DNA of 64,000 nucleotides from the NCBI GenBank assembly GCA_002794735.1, contig NBAZ01000007.1, positions 1,178,001 through 1,242,000 of the forward strand. The letters run 5' to 3'. The position numbers were made by a program, and so were the translations under genes. Below the pieces are notes generated by a model that made no database searches, was not told the origin of the DNA, and worked only from the letters and a program-made list of their open reading frames with translations. The stretch comes from Pyrrhoderma lamaoense. Its lineage: Eukaryota; Basidiomycota; Agaricomycetes; Hymenochaetales; Hymenochaetaceae. Shown here piece after piece: positions 15,532 through 28,191 of this stretch. The first letter of the stretch is position 1, and each line of letters starts with the position of its first letter.

Positions 15532-18500
15532 ATGCAACCCCAAAGGGCTAAAGTTACATTGTCTGGACCTTCACATATCACCTCAACAGATGAGTGGCCG
15601 CAAATCTGGTCCGGTCTTTCGGCTCAATTTCCTCTTCGCAACTTGCACTGGAAGCCTGCGTCTCGGACGTCCATAAGGACAATCCAATCATTAGATGTAA
15701 ACCTACTGGCTCTCGAATCTGTAAAGGATGAAGGCACATCTCAGATTCCTACAAGTCTACTGGATAGACCTTTAATTAATATATACATTGTGATTTGTGA
15801 GGTTTGCAATATTCACCTATCCCTGCGTTACACGTCTTAATTCACAGTCTACAGGACGTTGAAACATACAAAACATCATTAAGGAGGCATATCAAAGAAT
15901 GGCATTCTCAGGTAACTCAAAGGAAAGGGCAGGAATGGCTTATACTTGTCGTTTCAAAGACGGATAATAGGCAGACGCAGACCGGCTTGTTGAAGATGCG
16001 GGGAACGGCTCTGGATAGAATAAGAGCGGACTTCAATTCAGATAAGAAGGATAGGTACGTTTGGCTATTATAAATCACTATGACGAACCCTAATGTGCAT
16101 AAAAAGATGTGTTCAACTGAACTGGACTGCAGATCTGAAAAGCCCACCTATCTGGGCTGAAGTCATCTCAAAAATCAAAGATGGGATTATTGTTGCATTT
16201 GACCAAGCTGTTTCACAGAGAGAGGACGAAATCAAGCGTTCTGAATTACAAAGAACGATGCCTGGGTGGAACTTTTGTACTTTCTTCATACTAAAGGTAA
16301 ACTCTTTTGGCATGAATTAAGCCCATATAACTAAACACCAAGAAAGGAAAGCCTTGCTAATTCATTTGAAGGAGCAAATCTCCTTGAGGATTCCCTTTTA
16401 CAGTATGAGGAGCTAGAAGCTTCATTTTTTCAAGTTTTAAAGGATAAGACTCTTTGGTTTGGAAAATTTGTTGATCCTGCTCCGAAGGATGACTCCTTGC
16501 CACTGCTTTCTATTTCCAAAAAACCATATCGAGACATGATTTTAGCAAATACTATATCTGTATTTGACATACGGATATATCTTCTGGCAAGACAGGTTGG
16601 TGTTTTAGGGAAGATGGGACGATTTGCCGATGCAGCGAGGAAAGCAGCTTTGTTCTTGTTAACTTTCGGGAATCGCCTCCGTGATTTCAAGGTAAGATTC
16701 TTTGTCGGTTTTAATTGCGTCGTTGAGTCATTAAAAATGCGGGGACGAGCTCAGAGTGAACTACCTGACTGTTTTATCGAATCTTGGATCTATTCTTCTG
16801 CCCTAAGCGCTGTCGATACTATAGACGAATGGGCCCGAGACAAGGAATCGGATACAATTGCAGCGAGCCAATTCAACTCGGCAAAGGGTGAACTAATGAC
16901 TGCATCCCGCAATCAAGTACGTCCGTCAGCCTAACCTGTTCCTGCGTTACTGAATGGGTGGTCGCAGCTTGATAGGCTAGGTATACGCCTTGGTTTCCTC
17001 CCCCTTGAACCGCCCTTTTCCCATTGTGCTTCAGATCTTCTTGGTGACGCAGATACAAGTCCCACACCTCCAACAATCAAACATGGTTCTCGGTCAATAT
17101 CAAATACCGACATTCTCAATTTCATAGGGAACAGGGCATCATTTTACGATAGTTATATCCGGCTCACAAATAAAGCTATAGACCTATTTGCTAAGTCAGG
17201 CCGTCGGAAGACTGCCCTTAAGTTACATGGTAGTCTTGCGGCACTGGATTCGTAAGAGCAATTAATTTTGAGGTTATAATTAGTATTAATAATCTTTAGA
17301 TACCGTGACCGGTATGGTAACGCACTACAAACTTATATATCATTACCTGCCCATTATGCCCCACATCGCTGGTCAAGTCTCGAATCGTACATGCTTTTCC
17401 AAGGTATCGAGACACATTATCGTATGAAAAAGAATCGTGACAGGCAGTGGATCCATACAGTATTAAATTTCATCAAATCCTACATTGAGGAAACAGCCCT
17501 AGAATTACTACACGAACTGAAAGATCTACGGCCGTATGTTGAAAGCCTGCTCGAAGCGGCAGTTGAGGCATCCCAAAGCGTTGATAGCGGTAAGCTTTCT
17601 TGGTACTACCGTGCAGCCTTAATATTGAGGTTTCCGTAGATATACTTATACAAGATCACCCTATTGTAACAATACATCCTATATCTGAAAGTGGGCGTCC
17701 TGCTGAGACTAGAGATGGTTACCTCCTAGACGTCATTGTAAAGAACAACCTCTCTTGTGTGAGTCGAGAAGTCGCCTTTTGTTCATCTTTCTATAGCTTA
17801 GTCGTGAAATTAGAACTTAATACTAGAAAAACTCTCAGTTTACTTAACACGGCCGAAAGCAGAGGAAGCAGTTTTTGTCACGGAGAAGAATGTGATAGAA
17901 CCAGGTTCATCTACCCTGACGCTTTTCTGCCCAGTAAGTTTCGATTTGCATCCCACTTAGACTTTTTCAAATCAATGAGTGAAAGATACCCAGTCCAGGC
18001 TCCTTTCTCTTGGGGAAATCTGAGGCAAGATTAGGCCGCATAATTTTTCAAGTTCTCCATAGTGAGAAGTCTCCAAAAAGGCAAGAAGTTCCGGGCGTAG
18101 GACGTAAACTTACTCAGAAACTTGTTAAACTTCCGCCCGATCCACGTTCATTGATTATTGATCTGGAACAACCTCTCGAAGGTTCGTTATATGGCAGTCT
18201 CAAGACTCATCTTTATTAATTATTCCATCAGTTAACATCGGCGGGCACTCAACTTTCTCTTTTAAATTAGCATGCGGAAGAAGTCATGTCTCAATAGCTA
18301 CTATCAAGCTAACTTCTCCTGATGTTGTGATAGATCTAGGGAATATCAAATCCACTAGTTCGTAAAGCACTATTCAAACACACTCTAGTCAAACCTGACA
18401 ATTCTTTAGACGATTCAGTTGTAATTTCCCCAGAAGCCATCCAAATAAGCAACTCAAAACCGGAAGAAGTAATACGTTTTGATGTGCCACATACAGTCTC

Positions 18501-20090
18501 GGAGAACCGTGAAGTTATTGTGAGGGAATAATCTCCTCTTATCTTATTGATAACTAACTCCTTGGTAATCTGGCTATCAAGAAAATCGTCGCAGATATTG
18601 AATACGAAACAGTTGCGGAACCGGGCCTTGTTAGAAAGATGTCTGTGGAGAGAATGATACCAACCTCCGTTGATCTAACTGTTAATATTCAGGACTTTTT
18701 CCGAGACAGAAAGTGCGTGAACACGATTTCCGGTAGAATACTGAATTTTAAACAATCCTTTTCGTAAAGACTGTTGTCCAAATTCACTATATCAACAACT
18801 ACCCATCAACATATTCGAATTTCTAGTGTGGATCTCTGCGCGAGCATGGAAGATGAGAATAATCTCCAGATCACAAAACCGGAAGGAACCCCCTCTACCG
18901 TAGTAAGAAGCGTCATTAGTAACTGAAATCCTGCTTATTAATACGCTTACAGACAGTGACACCATCCCAACCCGCAGATTTTGTATTTCAATTGGAATTG
19001 TTGGATGAGGGTACGTTGAACTTCCATGTTTAGGCATACAGTGTTTGTATTTACTCGTATATTTAGTGAATGATCCACTTCGTCTATGCATGACCTATCG
19101 CTTACTAAGAGAAGGTATGTGTGACTGAGACGGATGGATCTACTTGCAAAAGTAATTTACCTGATATCACAGAAGTCGAGATGCTGGTCAGCAAGCGTGT
19201 ACAACAGATTATTCCTGTTACAGAATGGCGGCAAAGGGAGCTAGTGCAGAGTCACATTGTTAGTGCTCTGGAGTCGGATTCTTCATGGGTAGAGATGTAC
19301 GAAATTACCGGGGAAATCTTTGTACCGAAATCGTTCAGAAGCCTAGACATGGTGCATGAAGATGTCTATTCACAGGTGTTAAAAGTGAGAAGTCTCATAC
19401 TATATCTACTATTTTGGGTATCTAATCACTCGTCTCAAAAGAAACTACAAGAAGCTTCCGATACCGAAAATGTTGGACTTTGGAGGAAATTTACGATTCC
19501 TCTTGATCTACCGAGGCTCGACGTAGGTTTCAATTAGATAAGTTTGGCATCAAAACGCTTACTCGAGTACAGATACTTGCGACTACACGTATCGACTTGA
19601 GAGTGAACCCTTTCGATAAGGCCTCAATGGATCGCAGTACGCGTCCCTTGATATTTGCGGGGCAACCTATCACTGCTGTTTTATCAATCAATACATCTAT
19701 GTATTGGTCAGGGTCCGGTAAAGGAAGTAAGAAGGACTATAAGATGCGTTTCCAGTTGGAAGAAAATATTAAGGACTGGCTCATAAGTGGGCAGAAGCGA
19801 GGTGATTTCATAGCAAAAGTTCGTACGTCTCCCTTCTTTGATTTGAGAACTTGCTAATGTACTATATTCAGGATGGTTATACCCATAGTGTATCAGCGAC
19901 ATTTATGGCGCTACGCAACGGCGAACTCCCTTTACCTAATATCCGCCTTTATGCATACCCCTCAAATGGCGGTGGTGGACTTTCTACTCCACCTAGTATT
20001 GAAACCTACCAGGAACATGGGGCAGAGCGCATCCTTGTTCTTCCAAGGGGTGGACGGACTACCTTTTTCCTTAATGTCGGTCGGGATTAA
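15532..20090 (+). CDS. TRS130: TRAPPII subunit TRS130/TRAPPC10
   Basis: Large subunit of the TRAPPII tethering complex, which activates Rab11/Ypt31-type GTPases at the late Golgi. I can join 20 short exons in one frame. The N-terminal third has VQLNWTADLK, PGWNFCTFF, and the helical FDIRIYLLARQ and RRKTALKLHGSLAALDS segments. The C-terminal half has beta-rich repeats such as GSSTLTLFCP, ARLGRIIFQV and SLIIDLEQPLE. It ends FAGQPITAVLSINTSMYWSG...VEENIKDWLISGQKRGDF-like and a final ALRNGELPLP block. Length is about 1,100-1,200 aa, normal for the family. Several introns start with GTTCGT. No homopolymer break was needed, though two acceptors (near 17814 and 17985) are chosen by frame only. It is convergent with ALG3, 66 nt away. 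Confidence 0.9.
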
Positions 20091-20156
20091 ATCAACTCAA
20101 TAGGCACACTGATTATTATATCCCATAATCTAATAAAGGACTTCTTTCTCTTTTGT

Positions 20157-21693
20157 TCACGCTGATTTTTTTTCGGATGAGCTTTGTACTCCGTTTGGAC
20201 TATTATCCCATCCAAACCAGAGACCCACCAGAAGAGTCGTGTTAGCCGCAACCAACATCCCAGAGGATATGTTTGTAGAGGGAAAGACATTCCATGCGTA
20301 TTCGATACCAGCAATGATAGCCACCCTATTCACTTCAGATTAGTATCTCATTATACGAGCTATTAGGACAAAAGTACTTTATTGCTATGGGATAACGTGT
20401 TCTCCATGTCAAAAAGGGTATTTGCTGTGCATACCAAGAATAAAATTGATAATGCAAGGACCTAGCAAAAACGATACCAATTAAGTTAGAGGTCATAAGT
20501 ACAGTTGCTATGTCTACAAGCGAAGTTTTAGTAGAAACGTATTGTAAGTTGGACATATTATGACGTACGGTTAGGTTGCAGTCTCTCAGCTGGACCCCAT
20601 GGATTTTTCAAGGACTTGATCAATAACCCTATCGCGCCGTTCTTACTTCGACACCATTTAAAATGAGCAAATATCATCAATGTGAGTAAATGTCCTAGAA
20701 GCAGAGTCTTAGCGAATCCCGGACTTAGAAAAGTTTCTTCGCCTAAGAATCGCCAGTTTACCGTCCATTTGAAAAGGAAGACGCGAGACAAATCAAAGGC
20801 TCCTGAGATGTATTGCCAAGGGTATTCTGATAGGAACGGCCAACCAAGAATTATTTGAACTAGGCTCATAAGGAAGACATAAAGCACAGTCTGCGAGAGC
20901 CGAACTGTTGCAGAAGGATGACTAGCAATCCTGGAATATATAATAAGGCTGACATCTTGACTGAGATGGCGAGACTGTTGACTTAACTTTTTAACAAGAT
21001 ATTGGATAAATTGAAACGAAGATACTAACCTATATAGTATGCATGCCATGGAGGAATATCCATTAAGTAAGGATAACGTAGCAGCCTGTGCAGCAAACAC
21101 AGCCCAACAGTCGTTAAAGAGCCGAAGAGGGTATATTGAATGGAGTCTTTTGCTCAGTGGTAGAAAGAGCATGACCCAGTTCGGGACGCCACCTGCTTTG
21201 AGGTAGATTGAACATGATAGGGCAACTGTCAGCAAGTACAGAAGGCCATATATCTGTTGTGCCAATGGTATATCAATACCAGAGCGTGTGATTTTATAGA
21301 GAATTTCATGTATGTAAACATGGCCAGCAGGATATCTACAGAGCGTAGAAGTGAAAAGTTAGCGATCTTCAGTCTTAGGTATTAAAATATAAATCTTTTA
21401 CACAAGAAATCCAGTAGGACCAGTGATTTTCGAGTAGTCGCGTTCACCATTTAAATAAAGCTCAATATGGTACATGTAAGTTTCCCAATCAATTTCTGTG
21501 TCTAGGTATGTTAGTTTACTGAGAAAAGAAACACTTCCTCCCAATTAAACTCGCACAACCTACATTTGATAAAACGTATGATAAGTTGGGTCAAAAAAGC
21601 ATCCCCAAGGACTACGCATAAAGCCAGCATCCATCCATACTTAGGATCAGTGAGTACCTTGCCAGCGTATTGAACTAATTTGTTGTTCAACAT
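20157..21693 (-). CDS. ALG3: Dol-P-Man:Man5GlcNAc2 alpha-1,3-mannosyltransferase ALG3
   Basis: ER membrane enzyme that adds the first lumenal mannose to Man5GlcNAc2-PP-dolichol during N-glycan assembly. It has many hydrophobic segments and family signatures: [17 protein letters not shown] (with the DW(E)TY motif), [44 protein letters not shown] and [20 protein letters not shown]. Six exons starting at ATG 21693 ([21 protein letters not shown]). The C-terminus is WFGWDN followed by a short Ser/Lys tail rather than a clear KKxx signal. One base is missing near 20890: AGACTG must be AGAACTG to pass from GSRR into [12 protein letters not shown]. With that A the protein is complete, about 415 aa. 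Confidence 0.95.
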
Positions 21694-22398
21694 CAAGGTG
21701 TACTACAATCAAGAGATAGCTATGTGACAGTGACCATATGAGAGTTGAACACGTCAAAATAGTCAACATAACTGCGTTACTCCAGTGTTGTCACATTCAC
21801 GTTTCGGCTCGGCCAACGCCGTGCTAATTTTTCTACTAATAAACACTTTCCTTGCGAGTCATCTCTTTTTCTTCAACCCATGACGGACACAAAGCCGCGA
21901 GGCTCGCAACGTACAAGATGCATATATTCAGTTATATGGCATCCTTCCTTAGCGAGCGGGCTAAGGTCTGAGTATTCTAGTCTCTCTTGATCGACTCTAG
22001 CTGGGTCCGACAGTAAACCTGTTGAAGGATATACAAGAAAAACAGCTCTTTTTTCATTTATTCCCAAAGATCCTTAGCTGTTATTAATGACGGCTCGGGG
22101 GAGGGACGAGATCAGGGCTTTGGAATGTATCCTAGAGACTGGGTAGACTTTGGAATGAAGAACTTTCGCGCAAGCAATTTACTTCAAAAATCCTAGTCAT
22201 AAAACCCTTTAGTGCACTTCGCGGCTCGCAAACTATCTTAATAGTTGTGAAACTCGATTCAGACTACTCTGCGTCCGTCATGAGCACGAATTGAATTTTT
22301 CACTTCACTGTCTCTTTCGCAGGGACTATTCTCTTTCAAAATTTAGGCCAAGAGATTGGTATATTATAAATTGATTATATACATTTGTGAAATACAAT
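21694..22398. other. Intergenic region, no gene seen
   Basis: This holds the ALG3 promoter (right after 21694) and the 3' UTR of the GH5 gene ending at 22399. The 64-aa frame at 21873-22067 has no recognisable features. Confidence 0.55.
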
Positions 22399-24537
22399 TT
22401 ACAACATATTTTCAAGGATACCCTCTGCATCACTGAGACCGCGATTGAACCAATTTTTGTAGTACTGCTCTGTACCGTTTGCGATGACATCCTCCCCAAG
22501 CGCGGCGATGCTGTCATGGACGTATTGACCTTTAAATCCAAGTTTCGACATGCCATACTGAGCGAATATTTTGCCCGTAAGGAAACCGTCCGAGTAACCC
22601 TTAGTGATAGAACGCTCAACTGCAATGACGTCCCCATCTGCTGGAGGAGAGTCATCATTGCTTTTTGAAGCTCGACGAGAGTGGATTACAAAGAAACGCT
22701 GGTGAGACGATCCTAAAGACTTTTTCCAGAACCCTTCTGTGGGCGAAGCGAGAGAAGAAGATGAGCTGCCGGAGGAATCTGAGTCTTCTGTATCATCTCC
22801 TGATGATTGTGTGTTCCAAAGAGACGATTCATTCTTAGCTTGATCAAGTACCTCTGTCATTGAGGGTAATTTCATCTCGGCTACCGCTCGGGATAAAAAT
22901 ATAGACTTGGCTGCCGTTGTTGCTGGTGTCGAATTGAAAGGGAAGAATGTATCAGGTAAAACTCGGCCAACAGCATTCTTAAAACACCAGCCATCTTCAG
23001 TATCACAATCTTCCGTTAAGTAGCTCCAGAAATGCCACCCTGCAGAATTGTTATTATACACTTGTTCTTGTCCCTGGCAAAATTGTTCCCGAGCACGATC
23101 AGGACTTTTCTCCTTTGACAGAGAATCCGGAGTAAGTGCGCAAGACCATTCTCCAATTATCAAGTTCTGATGAGCCTTCTTGTACGCAGTAGAAAGATCA
23201 TTAGTCACGGGTCCGTTGACTTTGCCAGTTTCCTGCTTCACACTGTCACTGTCATCGTCGGAACCGAAAACAAAGTACGAATGGTGGTCTTCAACGACAA
23301 AGTCTTTACGGGATGCTACAAATCCACTGAATTTTCCAAGGTCAAAACCGTCGTGGATATACATTGGGAAAGAAGCAGCTTCTGGCGAGACCTTACGCAT
23401 GGCCTCAATTGCCTGGGTGTCTAGATGATTCGTTTAGTGAAAGTTAATTACATGCGAAGAACCGCTAGGATACTCACAAAAGTCAGGCAGAGTAAAATCG
23501 TCATTTGGCTCGTTTAGAAGCTGGATGCCTACAACATTTGTAACGGGGGCTAACTGCTGAGTCAGGTATGTCAAGATATCTATAGTTTTCTGTTGGTTGG
23601 TAGCATTTCCAAAGAAGTTGATCTTTCCATCCGAAATACCAGAGTGAGGCTGACCGTTTTGGCTTCCTACTGCTCCGTGTAAATCAACGAGGACACCGAT
23701 CCCAGCCTCACCTGCCCAGTTAATCGCACGAATAATACGACTCCAAGAGTTTGTGTACACATCTGCGACAGGTTCGAAAGGTGTTCCTTGACAATACAGG
23801 GGTCCCAAATTCCAGTATCCAATAGGAAGACGGACAGTATTGATACCAATTTTTGCCAGATAATCAAAGTCCATTTTCGTGATGAAGGTATCCCAATGAC
23901 GTTCAAGAACGGACTTTGCGTTAGTCGTGTTGTTCCATCCGGATGCAATATCCAACTCCGCAGTTTGAGGTCCAGAAGCACAGGTGAAAAGACTAGGTGT
24001 CATCCATTGCTCATGAACAAACCTACAACGAATTATCAATAAACGTACCTCCCCCCCCTCAACTAGTAAATGCATTACTCACCATGAACCGAGATTGACA
24101 GATTGCTGTTGCCTATACCGAAAGATATTCGCTTTCGCTTGGTCAAAAGGCGGAAGGGTTTGGGACAGGACTGGTGGAGGATCATAAGGCTCAACATGAC
24201 ACGGATCGGAAGTATCTAGAACTTGAGAGTTCACAATAGACAAAGATTTATACAAGTTGGTGATCTTTGCAGGATTCTCTACTTCCAGAATCGATCCGAG
24301 AAGAGGCAAATCCTCAAGTTTAGGAAGTCCTAGACTTTGGATAAGACCATCCACGCCACTGATAACACCATCAAGGGGAGCAGTTAAGCTACCAACGAGA
24401 TCGGGAATGGGTTTAAAGATGCTCTGAGTTAACCCCAACGCGGTTAATAAAGCGGCAACTTGCTCTGCAGACAAGAGCATGATAGAGGTTTGCGAAGGCT
24501 TCAAAGAATCAGTCTGACTAGCAGTAGTTGATGACAA
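22399..24537 (-). CDS. GH5 family glucanase (exo-beta-1,3-glucanase-like)
   Basis: Glycoside hydrolase family 5 barrel. The substrate-side strand SVNLGSWFVHEQWMTPSLF starts the domain and TVRLPIGYW is the classical Arg strand. VDLHGAVGSQNG leads to the acid/base Glu in LLNEPND, and the nucleophile Glu is in IIGEWSCALT. GWHFWSYLTEDC closes the barrel. Two introns are clear (W|FVHEQ near 24080, Y|TQAIE near 23430). The N-terminus is uncertain: the frame is open upstream of the first ATG (24480) to beyond 24537. A short upstream exon (MTSGDNLK, intron ending GGGCAG) is possible. No convincing signal peptide is visible, odd for a wall enzyme. After the barrel come a Ser-rich linker and a 100-residue tail ending DAEGILENML. 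Confidence 0.92.
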
Positions 24538-24978
24538 GATTGGAAAAAGCTCCTGGCTTTCTCTTTGGACAATTGAAGCAAGGGATGCCTGCCCGAGTAG
24601 GTAGTAGAGTCAAGAGAGACGGATGTCTTTGGTTTCATCTACTTTGAGGTTATCTCCAGAAGTCATGTCAGCCCGAAATTTATGTTTCGACTGCATACTC
24701 TCTTTAAGTGGTTATCGGTATAATGGAGTGATTCAGATACCGGCTGGATGAGAGTATATGTATGTGCATTAGTCATTCTCTATGCACGTATATATTGAGC
24801 GGTACAACTTACCAAGCAAATTCACATATACTAGATGCATAATAGTAACGAAACACTAAATGAAACCGTATATTCAAAACCATTACGAAAAGGTCATTGA
24901 AGATGGAATGCATTGAGCAAGTCTATAAATGCTGTACTATAATAGGGTATCTTCTACAAGAAGTGATATACAAGAGAT
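24538..24978. other. Promoter/5' region of the GH5 gene and 3' region of the esterase gene
   Basis: Both neighbours lie on the minus strand. The segment 24540-24700 may contain the missing first exon of the GH5 gene: an ATG near 24664 is followed by a possible donor (GTAGAT) and a TACTAC-rich intron. The remainder is AT-rich with no gene. Confidence 0.5.
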
Positions 24979-26749
24979 CTACAATACAAAAGAGTCCGCC
25001 CAGTGTTTCAACACACCCCAGCCACGTTTGTGAAATTCAAAGGTTTTGACATCGCGTGAGATGATGGTTGCATGCGAGTTCATAACTGGGTCAATAAAAA
25101 CTCTGTGTTTGGTCATCTGTGGCAAAGCGTTTAACATTTGTATCATGAAAAGTTGCGAAGCAGACAGGCTAGGTTGACCCTCTTTGGATTGAACCTTGAA
25201 TTTATCGGCATCCTGTTCAGCAATCGTAGTCGAAGATGAATGAGTTTCCCTAGTCTCAGAAGTGCTCATGTTTCGACTAGAAGGGACATCCTTTTCTACC
25301 CCAATACTTAGTGATGAGGATAATTGTGCATTTTGATCATCCTCCATCATACTAACAACTGCCCCCTCAAAATCATGCTCAAGCCTGGAAATGGCATGAA
25401 TAAGAGCATTTTCTCGGTGCTTTTCATCATCTTCAAGCAGACGGATACGTGAGCGAGACGAACGTGCATGGAGAGAAAGTCGGACTAAGACCAGGGATAG
25501 GAATGCTGGTATGACCAATGGAAGTAAGATAACTGAGAGCTAAAAAGAGTATAATGAGAATTAAGATAGACAATTCATTCAACATTCTCTATCAGCTTAC
25601 CACGTTCAAAGGGAATTTAAGCTGTTGCAAAGGTGGCGGTAGGACACTCATTGGCTTGATTGAACGGAACCATTTGGGTGAGAAGACCATAGGCTTTTCT
25701 TTCTTAGGAGGCTTGTCTGGGATACTGAAGTCTATCATAATGGGATCATATTTAGGGTCAAATTCCCTATTTAAAGAGAGGATTAAGTCAGTATATCCCC
25801 AGATAAACAGGTGAGAAAACTAGGAACATACACATTTATGCCAGTCTTTGACCGATTGACAAATGGATCAAAAGATTCAATCATAGAAGTAACATAAGGT
25901 ACTGTTCTATCGTTAACACTAGATAGAGTTGGTTTGTCATCTATTGAACCCAAAGCTGGATGGATGTAAAAGTCAAACGTACGCGTTCCCATATATTCTA
26001 ATGTGCGGAAATTGCGATAAAGCTTGATAAAATATAGCTTCTAATCAAGGGGGACGATCAAAATCAGTACATGCCTAACTTAGAATTGGGTTTGATAACG
26101 AACTTGGATCAGCCATAACCTCTAGTAGGCATCGACCGCTCTCTCCCCATGTATCAACACCATAAAACTGGGTACCAGTTCGGCTTAATAATGAAGGACC
26201 CAAGGCAAATGCTATTGAAGAGAATATAGATCCAGTTCTGACAAGTCCTATGTGTGGTGTTGCAAACGTTGTGAAATTAACTGGTTTTATCTTTTTGAAG
26301 AAACCACGTTTGTAAAGAATTCTGAGATGATATACTGAGTATGGTGTGATATGGCTTGTATATGAAACGAATGTACGAACCCAATAACATATCGCGATAC
26401 AAGCCCACCAAGACTGTAACCAGTTATAGAGAATTTGACGACATTCTTCCCTGATGCTTCAAGTTCCTCGACCTTGTTAGTAACCTGAAAGATAGAAAAG
26501 ACAGCTTAAACTTATGATGAGACAACTTTATGGTATAAGATGTACCTCATCAGCCACTCTCTCCCCTCCCCAGTCTATTCCATCATAAGTAGATTGGTCT
26601 CTGTTGGCTTCTGCAAGTAGAACTTCTAATTCTGTCCCATCATCAGAAGGGCCAGCTCCTTTAGTCTCCTGTATGATCCTATTCATCTCAGCGAGATGAC
26701 CTGGGTTGCCCCACATCCCGTGTACGAGGACCAGAAGATGAATCGACAT
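24979..26749 (-). CDS. DUF676 (ROG1-type) serine esterase/lipase, membrane-anchored
   Basis: Alpha/beta-hydrolase of the DUF676/ROG1 family, predicted to hydrolyse a lipid ester. Seven exons join without a break. MSIHLLVLVHGMWGNPGHL gives the first strand and oxyanion HGMWG loop. GYSLGGLVSRYVIG holds the GxSxG nucleophile. FATPHIGL follows, and NDRTVPYVTSMIE contains the conserved Asp/Thr loop. A hydrophobic segment VLSVILLPLVIPAFLSLVLV near residue 380 looks like a membrane anchor. It is followed by a basic stretch, a coiled segment and a conserved-looking C-terminus RVFIDPVMNSHATIISRD. The catalytic His is probably that in NSHATI, by family comparison. The gene is divergent from GPI15 across 333 nt. 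Two introns use GTTCGT donors. Confidence 0.88.
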
Positions 26750-27082
26750 AACAATATTATAGCAAAGAAACTAGTGTCTGCAAATGGGAAATAATTCCTG
26801 GGTTTCTTAAGGTATCAAAATCAGGCTCAGTGGTAGTGGGTTGAAGTTCACACAATTTGTGGGAAGTGCATTTATTTATATAAGAAAGATGGGGGATGGG
26901 TCAGAACTGAGGGACCACACAGCGCGCTGATCATGATGACGACGCTTTCCGGCGTTAGACTTCAATTATTGCTTATGAGTCTCAGATTACTCGAGATTAC
27001 TAACCAATCATAGTTATTATAGCCTTTCTCTGTCACACGGTTTTCTTTGGATACATGGATCCATTTCACCTGTGTATTCTAT
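26750..27082. promoter_or_regulatory. Divergent promoter of the esterase gene and GPI15
   Basis: 333 nt separate two start codons pointing outwards. TTTATTTATATAAGAAAG at about 26870-26887 resembles a TATA element for either side. The assignment is positional inference. Confidence 0.45.
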
Positions 27083-27892
27083 ATGAACAGTACTCTAAGA
27101 CTGAAACAACAACTTGAGGTGCTTTCTGGCCCAGGCTACACCGAGTATCGTGTCTACCCAAAGAGTGTCTCTAAACGACGACTGACAGAAAATGAAACCT
27201 CTTTATCATCTCTTCAAGCCTGTGTTGATTCAGCCGTAGCTGTGCTCCTTGCTTATTTGGTCTATCACGTATGTTTCACAATTACTTTCGCGTATATCCA
27301 TCTCTTCTGCTTCCTCGGTCTACTTTTTTCATGTTTCAACTTCATGTAAAATAAAAAGCAATAGAACTAAGTGTATGTGTGTGATTCCAGTCTGAAGTTA
27401 TCACCGGCGGTCACATCGATCTGAAGCATCAGAGATTTATATTTACTTTTTTGATTCTTTGTATTTACATCTGCTGGAGAGCTACGCAAATCCAATATGG
27501 TAGGCCCCCGTCTCTCTGTCTCTCTACCCCAGATACTCAGAGACCATTTATCTCGTATCTTAAGAATCCGTTGTCATCTTTGACATACATGGCGTACAGA
27601 TGGAGACACATAGAGGACCGTATCCTGGATACATATTCTTCACTACTCGAAGATTTGTACCCTCAGTTTATATAAAAGATATCTTTATAAACGAAGCACT
27701 CCGTCGCTGGAACGTCCGTTACTATCTAGCTATCCTAGCATCTCCTAAGAAGGGCAAGCACGAATTAATTGTAATATTCGAAGTATGTTTCTTATCTTAT
27801 GTTGGTGAGATAAGACATATACTAAAATAGGTTAAAACATACAGAATATACTGCCTCATTTTCCTGTTGTACTTGAAGTTTATCGGGGATAG
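27083..27892 (+). CDS. GPI15: GPI-GlcNAc transferase subunit H (GPI15/PIG-H)
   Basis: Subunit of the ER enzyme that transfers GlcNAc to phosphatidylinositol, the first step of GPI-anchor synthesis. Four exons: 27083-27268, 27391-27499, 27565-27782, 27845-27892; total 186 aa, typical for PIG-H. Two hydrophobic segments come first (AVAVLLAYLVYH, FIFTFLILCIYICW). The PIG-H domain follows: ESVVIFDIHGVQMETHRG, TTRRFVPSVYIKDIFINEAL, RRWNVRYYLAIL and the C-terminal ENILPHFPVVLEVYRG. Acceptors were chosen by frame: using an earlier AG in intron 2 would put a stop before ESVV. No homopolymer break was needed. The gene supplies anchors for proteins such as the one encoded at 33294. Confidence 0.9.
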
Positions 27893-28191
27893 GAAAAATA
27901 TTATACTCACAGGATGAAAATCATTGACCACTTGCGTTCTCAACATAACTATTATTAGATAACATATCATAATTTATTTGTCATGATCCATGCGAAGAGT
28001 TTAATGTGAGTATGTGAAAAGTTGTCAAGAGGGATACAAAGTTGCATGTACTGGAGTTAGACAAGTTGTATGTCTAACTTAATAATATTTAGTAGATAGC
28101 GTATGTAATCAAAAGTATAATATTGACAAGAGAAAATTATGAATAGAGGAGAAGGAAGAAAAAAGGGGACGATAGCGTAAAAAAACCGGTT

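Noticed and set aside
17760..17815. A frame break in TRS130
   Set aside because: A later acceptor (AAATTAG before AAC TTA ATA CTA) restores the frame without adding a base.
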